The notes beneath the pieces were generated by a model. That model worked only from the letters and a program-made list of their open reading frames with translations, ran no database searches and was not told where the DNA came from. Source: Hemicordylus capensis (Eukaryota > Chordata > Lepidosauria > Squamata > Cordylidae). From it: 64,000 nucleotides of DNA. A program made the position numbers and the translations under genes. Shown here in pieces: positions 36,461 through 41,100 of the stretch. The DNA is taken from contig NC_069659.1 of NCBI RefSeq assembly GCF_027244095.1, positions 349,966,750-350,030,749 on the forward strand, written 5' to 3'. Position 1 is the stretch's first letter. Each line of letters opens with the position of its first letter.

Positions 36461-37356
36461 CTTGAAACCCCTTTACTAACTGCTGGTCTGGGAAACTGCG
36501 CATGGAGAATGTAGCGGTCCTTGAAACTCTGCACGAAGAATTTAGTGGTCCTTGACTCCAAAAAGGTTGAGAAACACTGGTTTAGAGTTTAAGCTTACAG
36601 GAAGTTCCCAACCAACAAATAGGTTCTGTTCCAAAATTTTGTTTTTAAGCCAGATGTTCATAACTCAGAACACGTATAGTCTGCATGAGCTATGACTTGA
36701 TTGTACGTTTGGGTTGGTTTGTAAGTTGAACAGTTGTTTGTAAGTTGAACGTTTGTCACTCAGAGAGTTCCTGTATTGCTAATTTCCCTTTTGATTGCTG
36801 TGAAGCTTTTAATATATATATATTTCCAAGCTAATGTGGTATTGCTTACTAGAAGCTTGTCTTGCATCTCTTGTATCGATCTTACTCAATTGCAGCATTT
36901 AGCACTTAGTTTAATGGTCCCATTTTATGTGTGTTCCCCATCCCACCAAGCATGACCCATATCAACATATAATTACATTTATGATATAATACATAACACC
37001 TATAAAACAATCCATTCTTTTGGTATGACCATACACCTAATTAAAAATGTTTCTGCTAAACATAAAGGCTATACATTTCACCTGTCCTAATGATTTGTTA
37101 CCTACAATTACAATTGGAAGAAAATAGCTCACAATTCTCTTCAATAATCCTCTTATTAGGCAACTGATTAAGTAGCAAACAGTACCTTGGTGGAAGTATC
37201 TAGAGAAACCCCTAACCCAATTCGCCACAGGCCTCCAATGACAGGAAGTGGGAGAGGTCCAGGAGGGTAGTGTCTGCGCATCCAGAGCTGTTTTAGGAAA
37301 TGCAAAGTCAGGAGGCATACCAACAGAGCAATCAGAAATGCCTGTATCCACAGCAT
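2304..37356 (-). CDS. Cytochrome P450 family 2 gene, complete, nine exons
   Basis: Heme-thiolate monooxygenase of the ER membrane, which uses NADPH-P450 reductase to oxidise fatty acids, steroids or xenobiotics; the substrate is not predictable here. Spliced CDS is 1482 bp (493 aa). Residues 1-20 form a hydrophobic signal anchor, followed by basic WMRR and a [11 protein letters not shown] hinge. Other landmarks are W121-R125 in helix C (WKQHR), the I-helix AGSETT at 298-303, ExxR at 355-358 (EIQR), a PEKFNP segment for the PERF region and FGAGDRVCVG with heme ligand Cys436. Exon lengths and phases match the vertebrate CYP2 pattern exactly and all introns are GT-AG. No stop or frameshift was found. 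Introns are 14.6, 1.5, 0.9, 5.9, 4.7, 2.8, 2.2 and 1.1 kb. Family CYP2 is sure; the subfamily (J-, K-like or other) is not resolved. Confidence 0.95.
2492..3598 (-). other. CYP2 intron 8, no recognised element
   Basis: Donor GTAAAC at 3598 and acceptor CTTCAG before 2491. No repeat family, RNA gene or second frame was recognised in these 1.1 kb. Confidence 0.6.
3599..3740 (-). CDS. CYP2 exon 8 (142 bp)
   Basis: Acceptor TTTCAG is immediately 5' and donor GTAAAC immediately 3'. It encodes [24 protein letters not shown]... to FLAFGAG, i.e. the strand after helix K', the PERF-like PEKFNPNHF segment and the first half of the heme loop. Phase 0 in, phase 1 out. Confidence 0.96.
3998..4474. mobile_element. 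Possible MITE remnant
   Basis: It starts GGCATGCACAGAACTGGTTC and ends near CATACACACCCATAG, with several self-complementary GGTTCA/TGAACC motifs. This resembles the GTGCA-AACCGG non-autonomous DNA elements of squamates. Ends and target duplication are not clear. Confidence 0.3.
4777..4982 (+). repeat. tRNA-headed SINE with MIR-like core
   Basis: A partial tRNA-like head (TGTTGGACTAGGACC, box B-like GAGTTCGAATGCC) is followed by a core CTGGGTGACTCTGGACCAGTCA, then CCTCACAGGTTTTTGTGAGGAT and a LINE-like tail ending AATAAATAAATAAA. The A-box half of the head is missing, so it is 5' truncated. Same family as the copies at 6868, 25804 and 44800. Confidence 0.8.
5543..5703 (+). repeat. Repeat family X, copy 1
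   Basis: GAGGCGGGTCTCAAGATCCGTGAGACCC is followed by CTGCGGGGAGAGCGGGCT and GGGAGCCCTGGGCGGCCGG. The same block stands at 16524-16690. The start is a palindrome (GGTCTCA/TGAGACC). Probably a DNA-transposon end; the family was not recognised. Confidence 0.55.
5950..6137 (-). CDS. CYP2 exon 7 (188 bp)
   Basis: Acceptor CTTCAG precedes 6137 and donor GTATTG follows 5950. It encodes helices J to [13 protein letters not shown], then [18 protein letters not shown] with the conserved ExxR pair (E355, R358), and ends FHIPK. Phase 1 in, phase 0 out. Confidence 0.96.
6660..6866 (-). mobile_element. CR1 LINE fragment (end of reverse transcriptase)
   Basis: The minus strand encodes [22 protein letters not shown], then [32 protein letters not shown]. 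This is nearly identical to the last part of the large CR1 at 46-50 kb (its 49255-49440). It is 5' and 3' truncated, in CYP2 intron 6. Confidence 0.9.
6868..7067 (+). repeat. tRNA-headed SINE with MIR-like core
   Basis: A full head is present: A-box region TGGTGTAGTGGTTAGAG and B-box GAGTTCAAATCCCC. Core CTGGGTGACTCTGGGCCAGTCA and CACAGGGTTGTTGTGAGGAG follow. The tail GAAGAGCAGGATAGAATAAT runs into an (AAT)n tract. The best-preserved copy in the window, directly abutting the CR1 fragment. Confidence 0.85.
7068..7120 (+). repeat. (AAT)n microsatellite
   Basis: About 17 uninterrupted AAT units, grown from the 3' tail of the SINE just upstream. Likely length-polymorphic. Confidence 0.95.
7121..8480 (+). 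mobile_element. R4/Dong-type LINE, 5'-truncated reverse transcriptase and C-terminal domain
   Basis: A 367-codon open frame (7153-8253) starts inside the RT domain. [16 protein letters not shown] is the RT block before the active site and [13 protein letters not shown] carries the YMDD catalytic pair. MEFGLDKC and a long basic tail follow. Near 8210 the frame slips: the zinc-knuckle region [18 protein letters not shown] is split over two frames, and the protein ends at 8426 (ENEDAKIV). The N-terminal RT half and anything upstream are missing. The R4 clade (Dong, Rex6) is known in lizards and fish. A few breaks; dead on arrival by 5' truncation. Confidence 0.85.
8520..8695. mobile_element. Foldback MITE, GTGGGTTACTGACATTAG family, copy 1
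   Basis: TTTAATGTGGGTTACTGACATTAG on the left is answered by the diverged inverse at about 8641-8666 (TAGTGTTAGCAACCCATATTAA). The second copy is at 20113-20283. Confidence 0.6.
8904..9045 (-). CDS. CYP2 exon 6 (142 bp, I-helix)
   Basis: Acceptor AATGGCAG precedes 9045 and donor GTGAGA follows 8904. It encodes [18 protein letters not shown], then [20 protein letters not shown] and LMATHPDIQ. The AGSETT motif (298-303) provides the acid-alcohol pair for oxygen activation. Exactly the expected 142 bp, phase 0 in and phase 1 out. It is not a frame starting with Met, so simple ORF calling misses it. Confidence 0.96.
9046..9356 (-). other. Part of CYP2 intron 5, nothing recognised
   Basis: No repeat or frame recognised between the exon 6 acceptor and the L2 tail. 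Confidence 0.5.
9357..10555 (-). mobile_element. L2-clade LINE, 3' part (first segment)
   Basis: The minus strand carries the end of an L2 ORF2 in decayed frames: [10 protein letters not shown], then RT pieces [28 protein letters not shown] and YQYADI (diverged GVPQGS...LFNIYMKPLGEVIRRFG...YADDTQL), and lastly [21 protein letters not shown] and [13 protein letters not shown]. The 3' tail ends near 9357 at ATTTATTTG (minus: CAAATAAAT). The upstream segment continues at 13266 after the Gypsy insertion. Old, many defects. Confidence 0.85.
10556..10560 (+). repeat. 5-bp target-site duplication (left), GTTTG
   Basis: GTTTG stands directly before the Gypsy 5' LTR and again at 13261-13265 directly after the 3' LTR. 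Removing one copy plus the element restores a continuous L2 sequence (ACCATGTTTGATGAAATTG). Confidence 0.95.
10561..10988 (+). repeat. Gypsy 5' LTR (428 bp)
   Basis: Begins TGTCATGTCCCC and ends CCAGACCTTGACA (TG...CA). It differs from the 3' LTR (12833-13260, also 428 bp) at about 6 positions, roughly 1.4 per cent, counted by eye. A serine/acid-rich open frame crosses it. Confidence 0.95.
12833..13260 (+). repeat. Gypsy 3' LTR (428 bp)
   Basis: Same length and ends as the 5' LTR. It is followed by the right GTTTG duplication (13261-13265). Confidence 0.95.
13266..13370 (-). mobile_element. L2-clade LINE, upstream segment beyond the Gypsy insertion
   Basis: The minus strand reads a diverged [27 protein letters not shown], the RT block that normally precedes the part found left of 10555. 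The two segments were contiguous before the Gypsy inserted. Confidence 0.8.
13713..13889 (-). CDS. CYP2 exon 5 (177 bp)
   Basis: Acceptor GTCTGCAG precedes 13889 and donor GTAAGT follows 13713. It encodes [20 protein letters not shown], then helix G residues and [15 protein letters not shown] (216-274). Exactly 177 bp, phase 0 both sides, as in all CYP2 genes. Confidence 0.96.
13966..14160. mobile_element. Foldback-type DNA element remnant
   Basis: Begins AAGGGATGTGCACGTAGCG and continues with AT-rich GATTTGATTTGAG and TTGATTCGATTCAAATTGAA motifs, like the left end of the element at 488. The far end is not located. Confidence 0.4.
14184..14204 (+). repeat. (GA)n microsatellite
   Basis: About ten GA units within CYP2 intron 4. 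Confidence 0.9.
14651..14735. repeat. Perfect 34-bp inverted repeat (hairpin)
   Basis: The arm at 14651-14684 (starting GTTCCTAGAAAATCCCC) is matched base for base by its inverse at 14702-14735, with a 17-nt loop. It lies in a non-coding repeat-rich part of intron 4. Perfect arms suggest recent origin or gene conversion. Confidence 0.9.
14812..15131 (+). mobile_element. CR1 LINE 3' end
   Basis: Closely matches the last 300 bases of the large CR1 (49597-49922): CACAAGATGTGGTGACAGCC, GGATGCTGGACTAGATGGGC and a terminal GTTGTTCATATG. 5' truncated. Confidence 0.9.
15292..16115. other. Intron 4 stretch with a foldback left end, otherwise unassigned
   Basis: TTAGGCTTGTGCATTTTGATTC at 15292 looks like the start of a GTGCA-type foldback element, with a mirrored ACATTTTGTATACAAA motif. 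From about 15480 on there is no recognised family. An (ACTG)n tract stands at 16111-16129. Confidence 0.35.
16524..16690 (+). repeat. Repeat family X, copy 2
   Basis: GAGGCAGGTCTCATGATCCG, CTGCGGGGAGAGCGGGCT and GAGCCCTGGGCGGCCG match copy 1 at 5543. GC-rich sequence continues to about 16975, where GGGCTAAG and CTAGCCC form a small inverted pair, possibly the other end of the element. Confidence 0.55.
17037..17079 (+). repeat. (GT)n microsatellite
   Basis: About 20 GT units. Confidence 0.95.
17400..18185. mobile_element. Large foldback DNA element
   Basis: Two arms fold on a centre near 17955: GTTCTGAATGTAGATTC against GAATCTACATTCAGAAC, and farther out CCAACCACCCCCATG against its inverse. 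Tandem modules (AAGTTTGTGTGTCTTTGTGG, GATTTGGGGCAGAAAGGGGG) are also found in the element at 28627-30021 and in fragments at 21780-22110 and 43900-44470. No transposase frame. One widespread non-autonomous family. Confidence 0.6.
18185..18632 (+). mobile_element. CR1 LINE 3' end, older copy
   Basis: Diverged match to the CR1 end: AGGAAATCTAGGACCAACAA, CCACAGGATGTGGTGACAGC and GGTGCTGGACTAGATCGGCC, ending near TTCTTATG. More diverged than the copy at 14812. Confidence 0.85.
19013..19132. mobile_element. 120-bp hAT-type foldback MITE
   Basis: TIRs CAGGCTTCCCCAAACTGC and GCAGTTTGGGGAAGCCTG are exact inverses at the two ends. Flanks CTCTAGGG (19005-19012) and CTCTAAGG (19133-19140) form an 8-bp duplication with one mismatch, as hAT elements leave. 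Almost the whole element folds on itself (CCCTCCAGATGTTGC / GCAACATCTGGAGGG). Confidence 0.85.
19754..19914 (-). CDS. CYP2 exon 4 (161 bp)
   Basis: Acceptor TTTGTAG precedes 19914 and donor GTGAGT follows 19754. It encodes [28 protein letters not shown] and the segment to SVPQI (162-215). The VLTFGQRF block is typical of CYP2 helix E-F. Phase 1 in, phase 0 out. Confidence 0.96.
20113..20283. mobile_element. Foldback MITE, GTGGGTTACTGACATTAG family, copy 2
   Basis: Ends GGCCTGGTTCACACAC and GTGTGGACCAGGCCA are inverse. Inside, AACGTGGGTTATCGACATTA is answered by TAATGTCAGTAACCCACATT. Related to 8520-8695. It directly abuts the solo LTR. Confidence 0.8.
20292..20804 (-). mobile_element. Solo LTR of a Gypsy-type element
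   Basis: On the minus strand it runs TGTCAAGGTCC...GATGGGACA, 513 bp, with TG...CA ends. Flanks CTTAG (20287-20291) and CTTGG (20805-20809) are a 5-bp duplication with one mismatch. Like the LTR at 10561 it contains a short open frame rich in S, D, E and P. No internal region is left, so it arose by LTR recombination. It sits 10 nt inside intron 3 from the exon 3 donor. Confidence 0.75.
20820..20969 (-). CDS. CYP2 exon 3 (150 bp, helix C)
   Basis: Acceptor ATCTTAG precedes 20969 and donor GTATGTG follows 20820. It encodes [20 protein letters not shown], then [20 protein letters not shown] and [11 protein letters not shown] (112-162). W121/R125 of WKQHR contact a heme propionate in this family. 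The donor +1 to +10 is kept; the solo LTR begins just beyond it. Confidence 0.96.
21230..22110. repeat. Foldback-family fragments in CYP2 intron 2
   Basis: AAATCACCCAAGTGCC, CCACTGCCTTGTGGGTTCGG and CTCATTATTCCCTATGG occur twice (21778-21920, 21960-22100), like modules of the foldback family at 17400 and 28627. The part before 21780 is GC-rich and unassigned. Confidence 0.45.
22441..22603 (-). CDS. CYP2 exon 2 (163 bp)
   Basis: Acceptor GGCAG precedes 22603 and donor GTAGGT follows 22441. It encodes [20 protein letters not shown], then [20 protein letters not shown] and [15 protein letters not shown] (58-112). Phase 0 in, phase 1 out, exactly the family length. Confidence 0.96.
22646..22825 (-). 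mobile_element. CR1 LINE 3' end
   Basis: On plus it begins GAACATAAGAACTGCCCCGC and continues TGGCCCACCAGATGTCTCTG and GAGGGCATGCCTTCTC, the reverse of the CR1 terminus. It lies between true exon 2 and the exon 2-like fragment. Confidence 0.85.
22826..22905 (-). pseudogene. Partial second copy of CYP2 exon 2
   Basis: The block CTTTCACAGCTTGGAATCC followed by TGAAAGTACTAGCACGGGCC nearly repeats exon 2 bases 22520-22555. On minus it reads [12 protein letters not shown], against [11 protein letters not shown] in the real exon. The upstream part (about 22870-22905) could still encode a diverged WPIVWPV. The half encoding [12 protein letters not shown] is missing and there is no donor, so it cannot replace exon 2. 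Either a local tandem duplication or a relic of a lost neighbouring CYP2 gene. Confidence 0.8.
23219..23961. mobile_element. TIR element made of about four ~150-bp tandem units
   Basis: TAGCCTACTTTCC at 23219-23231 and its exact inverse GGAAAGTAGGCTA at 23949-23961 bound the element. Inside, a unit with CATCTTGGAT, GATGGCATCATCACAAACTA, TGTCCCTATGTGTC and TTGGTTAGAC recurs about four times (23285, 23470, 23620, 23760). The last unit runs into CACACAGACGGACACAC. No transposase frame; class unknown. Confidence 0.7.
24207..24326 (+). repeat. SINE/LINE tail with (GGAA)n microsatellite
   Basis: GGGGCGGTATATAAATG is a typical reptile SINE 3' tail. It is followed by about 15 GGAA units (24257-24321). 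Confidence 0.8.
24700..24908. repeat. Tandem pair of ~100-bp hairpins
   Basis: Each unit runs CTCACTTCC, GCTTCCATGCGACTT, then CCCCCTGCATACAGAGTGG to a centre near GCAGAATGC, and back through the inverse to GGAAGTGAGGG. Arms are almost perfect over about 45 bp. The units are 24700-24801 and 24804-24908. Confidence 0.9.
25804..26037 (-). repeat. tRNA-headed SINE with MIR-like core
   Basis: Reverse orientation: an (AAT)n-type tail, then ATCCCGCTCTTCCTCC, CTCACAACAACCCTGTGAAG, TGACTGGCCCAGAG, and the tRNA head TTTGAACTCGGGTCG ... CTAACCACTACACCACGCTGG. Complete, inside the hAT element. Confidence 0.88.
26149..26646. other. Unassigned part of CYP2 intron 1
   Basis: No known family or coding signal recognised. 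Confidence 0.4.
26650..26885 (-). mobile_element. CR1/L3-like LINE 3' fragment
   Basis: On plus: GGAACATAGTAGGAAGCTGC, TGAGTCAGACCGTTG, ACTGGCAGCGGCTTCTCC and CCATCCCCTGAGGGGAATAT. This is a common reptile repeat. On minus it ends CCTATG, as CR1-group tails do. A different subfamily from the other CR1 pieces here. Confidence 0.65.
26922..27043. repeat. Interspersed repeat Y, copy 1
   Basis: CAGGCTTGCTTTCAATGGTG, CCTGGAGATTG, CCAGTCCTGAATGG and GAATTCTCAATA match 34507-34645. Family not named; directly downstream of the CR1/L3-like piece. Confidence 0.6.
28627..30021. mobile_element. Foldback DNA element, 1.4 kb, nested in Ngaro
   Basis: Starts GGGGTGTGCGTTTCG and ends CATGCACAACC. CTA stands at both junctions (28624-28626, 30022-30024), so a 3-bp CTA (or TA) duplication. 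The interior shares modules with 17400-18185, including GATTTGGGGCAGAAAGGGG and TAGATTCTCTGGTAGCATAT. Harbinger- or mariner-type mobilisation is a guess from the duplication. Confidence 0.75.
31675..32345 (-). mobile_element. L2-clade LINE 3' end, nested in Ngaro
   Basis: The minus strand encodes the L2 ORF2 terminus ([50 protein letters not shown]; 31788-32135), then an L2-like tail GGTGGTATATAAATTC and a TAAATAAATA run. It splits the Ngaro between RT and RNase H. Confidence 0.88.
33978..34371 (+). mobile_element. L1 LINE 3' end, nested in the Ngaro terminus
   Basis: The last part of an L1 (3' UTR: GGAGGTGTGAGCGGGAAGTC, as in the L1 at 38145) with an A-rich AATTAAAATAAAAT tail. AAATAAAATTGTGGAC (33962-33977) and AAATAAAATTATGGAC (34372-34387) are a 16-bp target duplication with one mismatch, cut into the ATAAAGTTGTGGAC terminus of the Ngaro. 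Confidence 0.85.
34507..34645. repeat. Interspersed repeat Y, copy 2
   Basis: CAGGCTTGCTTTCAATAGTG, CCTGGAGGTTGATG, CCAATCCTGAATG and GAATTCTCAATAGGG match copy 1 at 26922. Confidence 0.6.
36185..36318. mobile_element. Foldback MITE nested in hAT
   Basis: AGGGGTTCTCAACCTTGGGT and its inverse ACCCAAGGTTGAGAACCCCT bound about 130 bp that fold along most of their length (AACTCTCATAATGCCCAGCC against GGTTGGGAGTTATGGGAG). Confidence 0.75.
36425..36461 (+). repeat. (GATA)n microsatellite
   Basis: About nine GATA units after a SINE-like tail (TTTGGGGCAGTATAGAAG). Confidence 0.95.
37186..37356 (-). CDS. CYP2 exon 1 (171 bp, signal anchor)
   Basis: ATG at 37356, donor GTACTG after 37186. It encodes [20 protein letters not shown] (membrane anchor), [10 protein letters not shown] (stop-transfer basic stretch) and [20 protein letters not shown] to TSTK. 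An upstream in-frame ATG at 37419 would add 21 polar residues before the anchor, so 37356 is preferred. The frame joins exon 2 in phase 0. Confidence 0.93.
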
Positions 37357-37431
37357 TTTCCCGTTTTCTCTTTCACTGCCTCTGTATTTGTCTAGTGCAT
37401 TTGAGTGTGCTGAATGCACTCTCTCTGGTGG

Positions 37432-37438
37432 CTTTTAT
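37432..37438 (-). promoter_or_regulatory. Candidate TATA box of the CYP2 gene
   Basis: ATAAAAG on the minus strand, 76 nt upstream of the chosen ATG. A start about 30 nt downstream would give a 5' UTR near 45-50 nt, usual for CYP2 genes. No other core element was identified. Confidence 0.4.
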
Positions 37439-37590
37439 CAGAGATATTGCCACCACGAACCTCTCTACATTTTTTATGTGTTCCAGTTATGTCCTAGACA
37501 AATTGTACAGGAATGCCATCCTCCAAACATATATTATATTATAGAACATGTGATTATGTGTTGCAATAAAAGTGTGCTGACATATTCAGA

Positions 37591-37925
37591 GTGAAAATGC
37601 ATAAACAACATTGCTGTTGCTTCCTTAATAGTTATTCCATTTTGTTGCCTTGGCTTCATGCCCTAACACACTTAGAAGCCCAATTCTTAGTAACTTTGAA
37701 GAAACAATATAAGAATTTATTAAGAAAGAAGAAATGCCAGTCTAAAAAAGCTGGGTGGGCTGAACTCATTGGTGCCTCAAAACTTAGAAACGAGCCAAAA
37801 TTCTGGCGTCTGGTTTTGTGTCCCTTAAGGAAGGCCCCTTCCAACTTTAATTTGGTTATTCCAGCATGTGTATGGGAGCGTCATTTTTTGGCATTCTACA
37901 AAAAGATATGCCCTGGTCAAGAAAT
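37591..37925 (+). other. Possible decayed LINE linker fragment
   Basis: An open frame reads KKKCQSKKAGWAELIGASKL, then EPKFWRLV and VWERHFLAFY. The KFW..LV and WE.HF pattern resembles the segment between endonuclease and RT in several LINEs, but no further part is present. Tentative. Confidence 0.3.
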
Positions 37926-37928
37926 TTC

Positions 37929-38144
37929 TTGAGGCCCTGGTCAAGAAATGAACCGGGCCCCAGGGTCCTCTTATTAGGCAACTCTTATTAGGCAAAAAAT
38001 GAACTGGGCCCCAGGGTCCTCTTATTAGGCAACTCTTATTAGGCAAAAAATGAACTGGGCCCCAGGGTCAGATTGTATTACAGTAGAAATTATCCGTAAT
38101 AACATGGAGTGGTGGGCACCTCTTTTAGTCGCATTATTCACTTA
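37929..38144 (+). repeat. Long direct repeat A flanking the L1 (216 bp)
   Basis: Runs from TTGAGGCCCTGGTCAAG to CATTATTCACTTA. It contains two 51-bp units (GAACTGGGCCCCAGGGTC, CTCTTATTAGGCAACTC). The same sequence with one unit, 166 bp, stands at 41174-41339 on the other side of the L1. Confidence 0.95.
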
Positions 38145-41100
38145 CTTTTCTTCTTCTTTTCAAATTCAATTTTTATTAATTTTTAACAATAATAACCATT
38201 AACAATCATAATAAACACAAATGGACTTCCCGCGCACCTCCCTTCGTGAAATAACAACTATAAAGTTTACCCTTATTATAATATTAATAAAAAACACAAA
38301 TTTAAACCTTTAAAATAAAAAAAAGAACCACTAATCTACCCAACCTGCATTTCAAATTTCAAATTCTTTAAATACAACAAAAAAGATCTCCAATCTTCCT
38401 TGAAACGCTCTAAGCTTTAATCTCTCAAGTTTTGCCATCTCTGCAAATTCCAAAGTTATTCCTAGCAGGAAGGCTTCTGGCTTCTTAGGAAATGTCACTT
38501 TAAATATTTTCTTTAATTCATTATATATCATGTCCCAATAGGCCTTAGCCTTCCCACAGGTCCACCACATTTTTTTTTTTTAAAAGTACCTTAAGTATGC
38601 CCACAGTTCCAACATTTGTTGAAACATTTTTATACATTAATGCCAGTTTTTTGATGTCAGATACCATCTGTACATCATTTTATAATAATTTCCCTTCAAA
38701 GCATAGCAAGCAATAAATTTTAAATCACTCTTCCATAACTTTTCCCAGGCTGCCATTTCTATATTATGTCCAACATCTTGAGCCCACTTTATCATAGTTA
38801 TTTTAACTACTTCCTCTCTTGTCTCCTCCAAAAGTAACATTTTATACATTTTGGAAATTAATTTTTCATCATCTTGGCATAAAATTCAAAATCTAATCCT
38901 CAAATCCAACTTTAAGGTCTTTCTTCCAAACCTTCTATCAAATCCCTCCAGATCAAGAACTCTGGGGTTTCTCAATGTTATCCATTCCTTTAACCATATC
39001 AAACAAACAGCATCAAAATACAACCTTAGGTCTGGCAAGGTAAGACCACCTCTTTCCTTTACATCTATTAAATTCTTAAAGTTTATTCTTGGTCTTTTCC
39101 CCTGCCAAACAAACTTAGTTATATCCTTCTGCCATTGCCCAAAACAAGTCAAATTATTAATTATAGGAATAGTCTGAAAGAGAAGTAACATTTTAAATAA
39201 AACATTCCTCTTCACCACTGAGATTCTTCCCATTAAAGATAGATTCATTTTAGACCATCTTTGCAAATCATTTTTCACTGAGTTCCCTGTTTTAACATAA
39301 TTATTAGCAAACAACAAAGAATTATTATTTAATAACCAAACTCCCAAATATTTAATTCATCATCTTCTCTAATACTTCTACAAAGCACTTCTAAAAAAAT
39401 GATCTTTGCTTAACATATTTCAAATTCTGTTCAAATTCATTTGCTATTAACATAGAAAGTCTTGATAGCTTAAGAAACCTTCTTATCTTTAGCCCATAGC
39501 AGTTCCCTTTCCTTTAGAAGATAAGTCTTTTTTGTATTTCTGCCAAAATTCTTGTGCTTTGAGGAGCTCAGTGAATCTGTTCTTCTTGCTCTTGTAGAAA
39601 AAGGAGAGTCCCTCTGGTAATTCCCATCTGAAATGTATTCCATTAGCCTTTAATGCATCGGTCAAAAATGTGTAATCCTTGCGTTTTCTTAAAATTCTAG
39701 CTGGAATTTCCTTCAAAATTTTTATCTGGTGAGCTTGAATTGTTAAAGCTGTGGTAAAATGAGCCTGGATGATTCGCTCAGCTATTGATTTAGTAGTGAA
39801 CTGTACTAAACAGTCATTAATTAATTTATTTCTTATAGCAAAGTCCGAGTTTAGACGAAAAGCTATCTCAATCTGAGCCTCCATCTCTCCAGCTGTAATT
39901 CCCAAAAACGATGCAAGTTCTTCTCCAAGTAGTTTCTTAATATTCTGGTTAGGAGTTTCTGGAATACCCCTAAACCTTAAAAAACTCTCTTTATGTCTTA
40001 ATTCCAACAAAGCCATTTGATCTAATAATTTTTCTTTATCATCTTTCAGTGATCCCACATCCTTCTCTAAAGCTTCAACCCTTAATTTAAATTCTTTATT
40101 ATCCTGTGCTAATTTCTTGACAGTCTCATCAATATTTATGGTTTTGTCATTTATTTCATTCATATTCTGTTTCATCTGGGTCATATCTAAAATGACTTGT
40201 TGAAGGGCAGTGGCGTTTGATTGAAGGGCAACAGCATTTGATTGAAATATTTGTTTCATCTCAGACAGCGTTTGATCCATAGCTGTAGGTATTTTAGTTT
40301 TCCCCATGCCTGAATCTGGAAGTGAAAGTTTCCTGGCTTGTGTATGTATCTGACTCTGATGAAGTTTCTCTTTACCTTTCATAATGACATAAAAGGGTTA
40401 AAAAAAGAAGAATTCTTGCACAGCAAAGTTTGTCCTTGATCTCAAAACGGAAAGTAAAAGCCTGTGCCTGTTTCTCGAATATAAACAACTTCTGTATCCA
40501 ATCACTGGCAGTTAGAATTTTCTCACGGTGGTGTGGGACATCTATTGTTTCCATTGGTTAAAAGAACTGATAGGCAGAGTCCATAGCAAATTAGAAACGG
40601 CAAAGCGTCTCTTCTTTAAGCTTAAAGAATGATAATCGCCACTAATAAAATCTTTTCCAAATATTAAAAATTTTTAAATCAGCAGTTCAAGTCTTAAGTT
40701 TTAGTATTTAGCAAACAAAGAAGAAAGAATTCCTTTCTTTAATTGTAATCCAAAGGAGAACTTACAGCCTTATAGCGTCTTTCCCAGAAACGCAGGAGGA
40801 ATTTCCACAATTTGTCTTCATCTATCACTAGAGAGGTGAACTTCTTGAACTTCAAACATTAATTATATCCAAGCCGTAGAGATTGTCTGCCGGGCAGCTT
40901 CAGTCATAAAGATTTCCTGAGCAGGAGACGAGCGAAGATGGAACCCTTATCCCTGCCGATCAACTTAAGACAAAAACCGGGCTCTTCAGCCCAATCCCTG
41001 TATCAAGTGACCGGCATATGAGAAGTCGTGCTTTATCTTGAGTCAATCCTTTAATCCAGGACGACGCCTCAAAACCCTCTTATTTCTCCTGCTCGGTCTT

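Larger units (their letters stand above)
34761..36579. mobile_element. hAT element, 1.8 kb, perfect 8-bp target duplication
   Basis: Ends CACAGTTTCTCAACC and GGTTGAGAAACACTG are inverse apart from the outer bases. GTTTAGAG flanks both sides (34753-34760, 36580-36587). GGACCGCTGCCGGTCCCC near the left and TAGCGGTCCTTG near the right are subterminal. No transposase frame found; the interior is CpG-rich from 35100 to 35560. It carries a nested foldback MITE (36185-36318) and a (GATA)n tract (36425-36461). Confidence 0.85.

Noticed and set aside
37168-37419. Upstream Met (37419) as the P450 start
   Set aside because: It would place 21 polar residues before the signal anchor, unlike any CYP2 protein; the Met at 37356 gives the usual MLW-anchor start.
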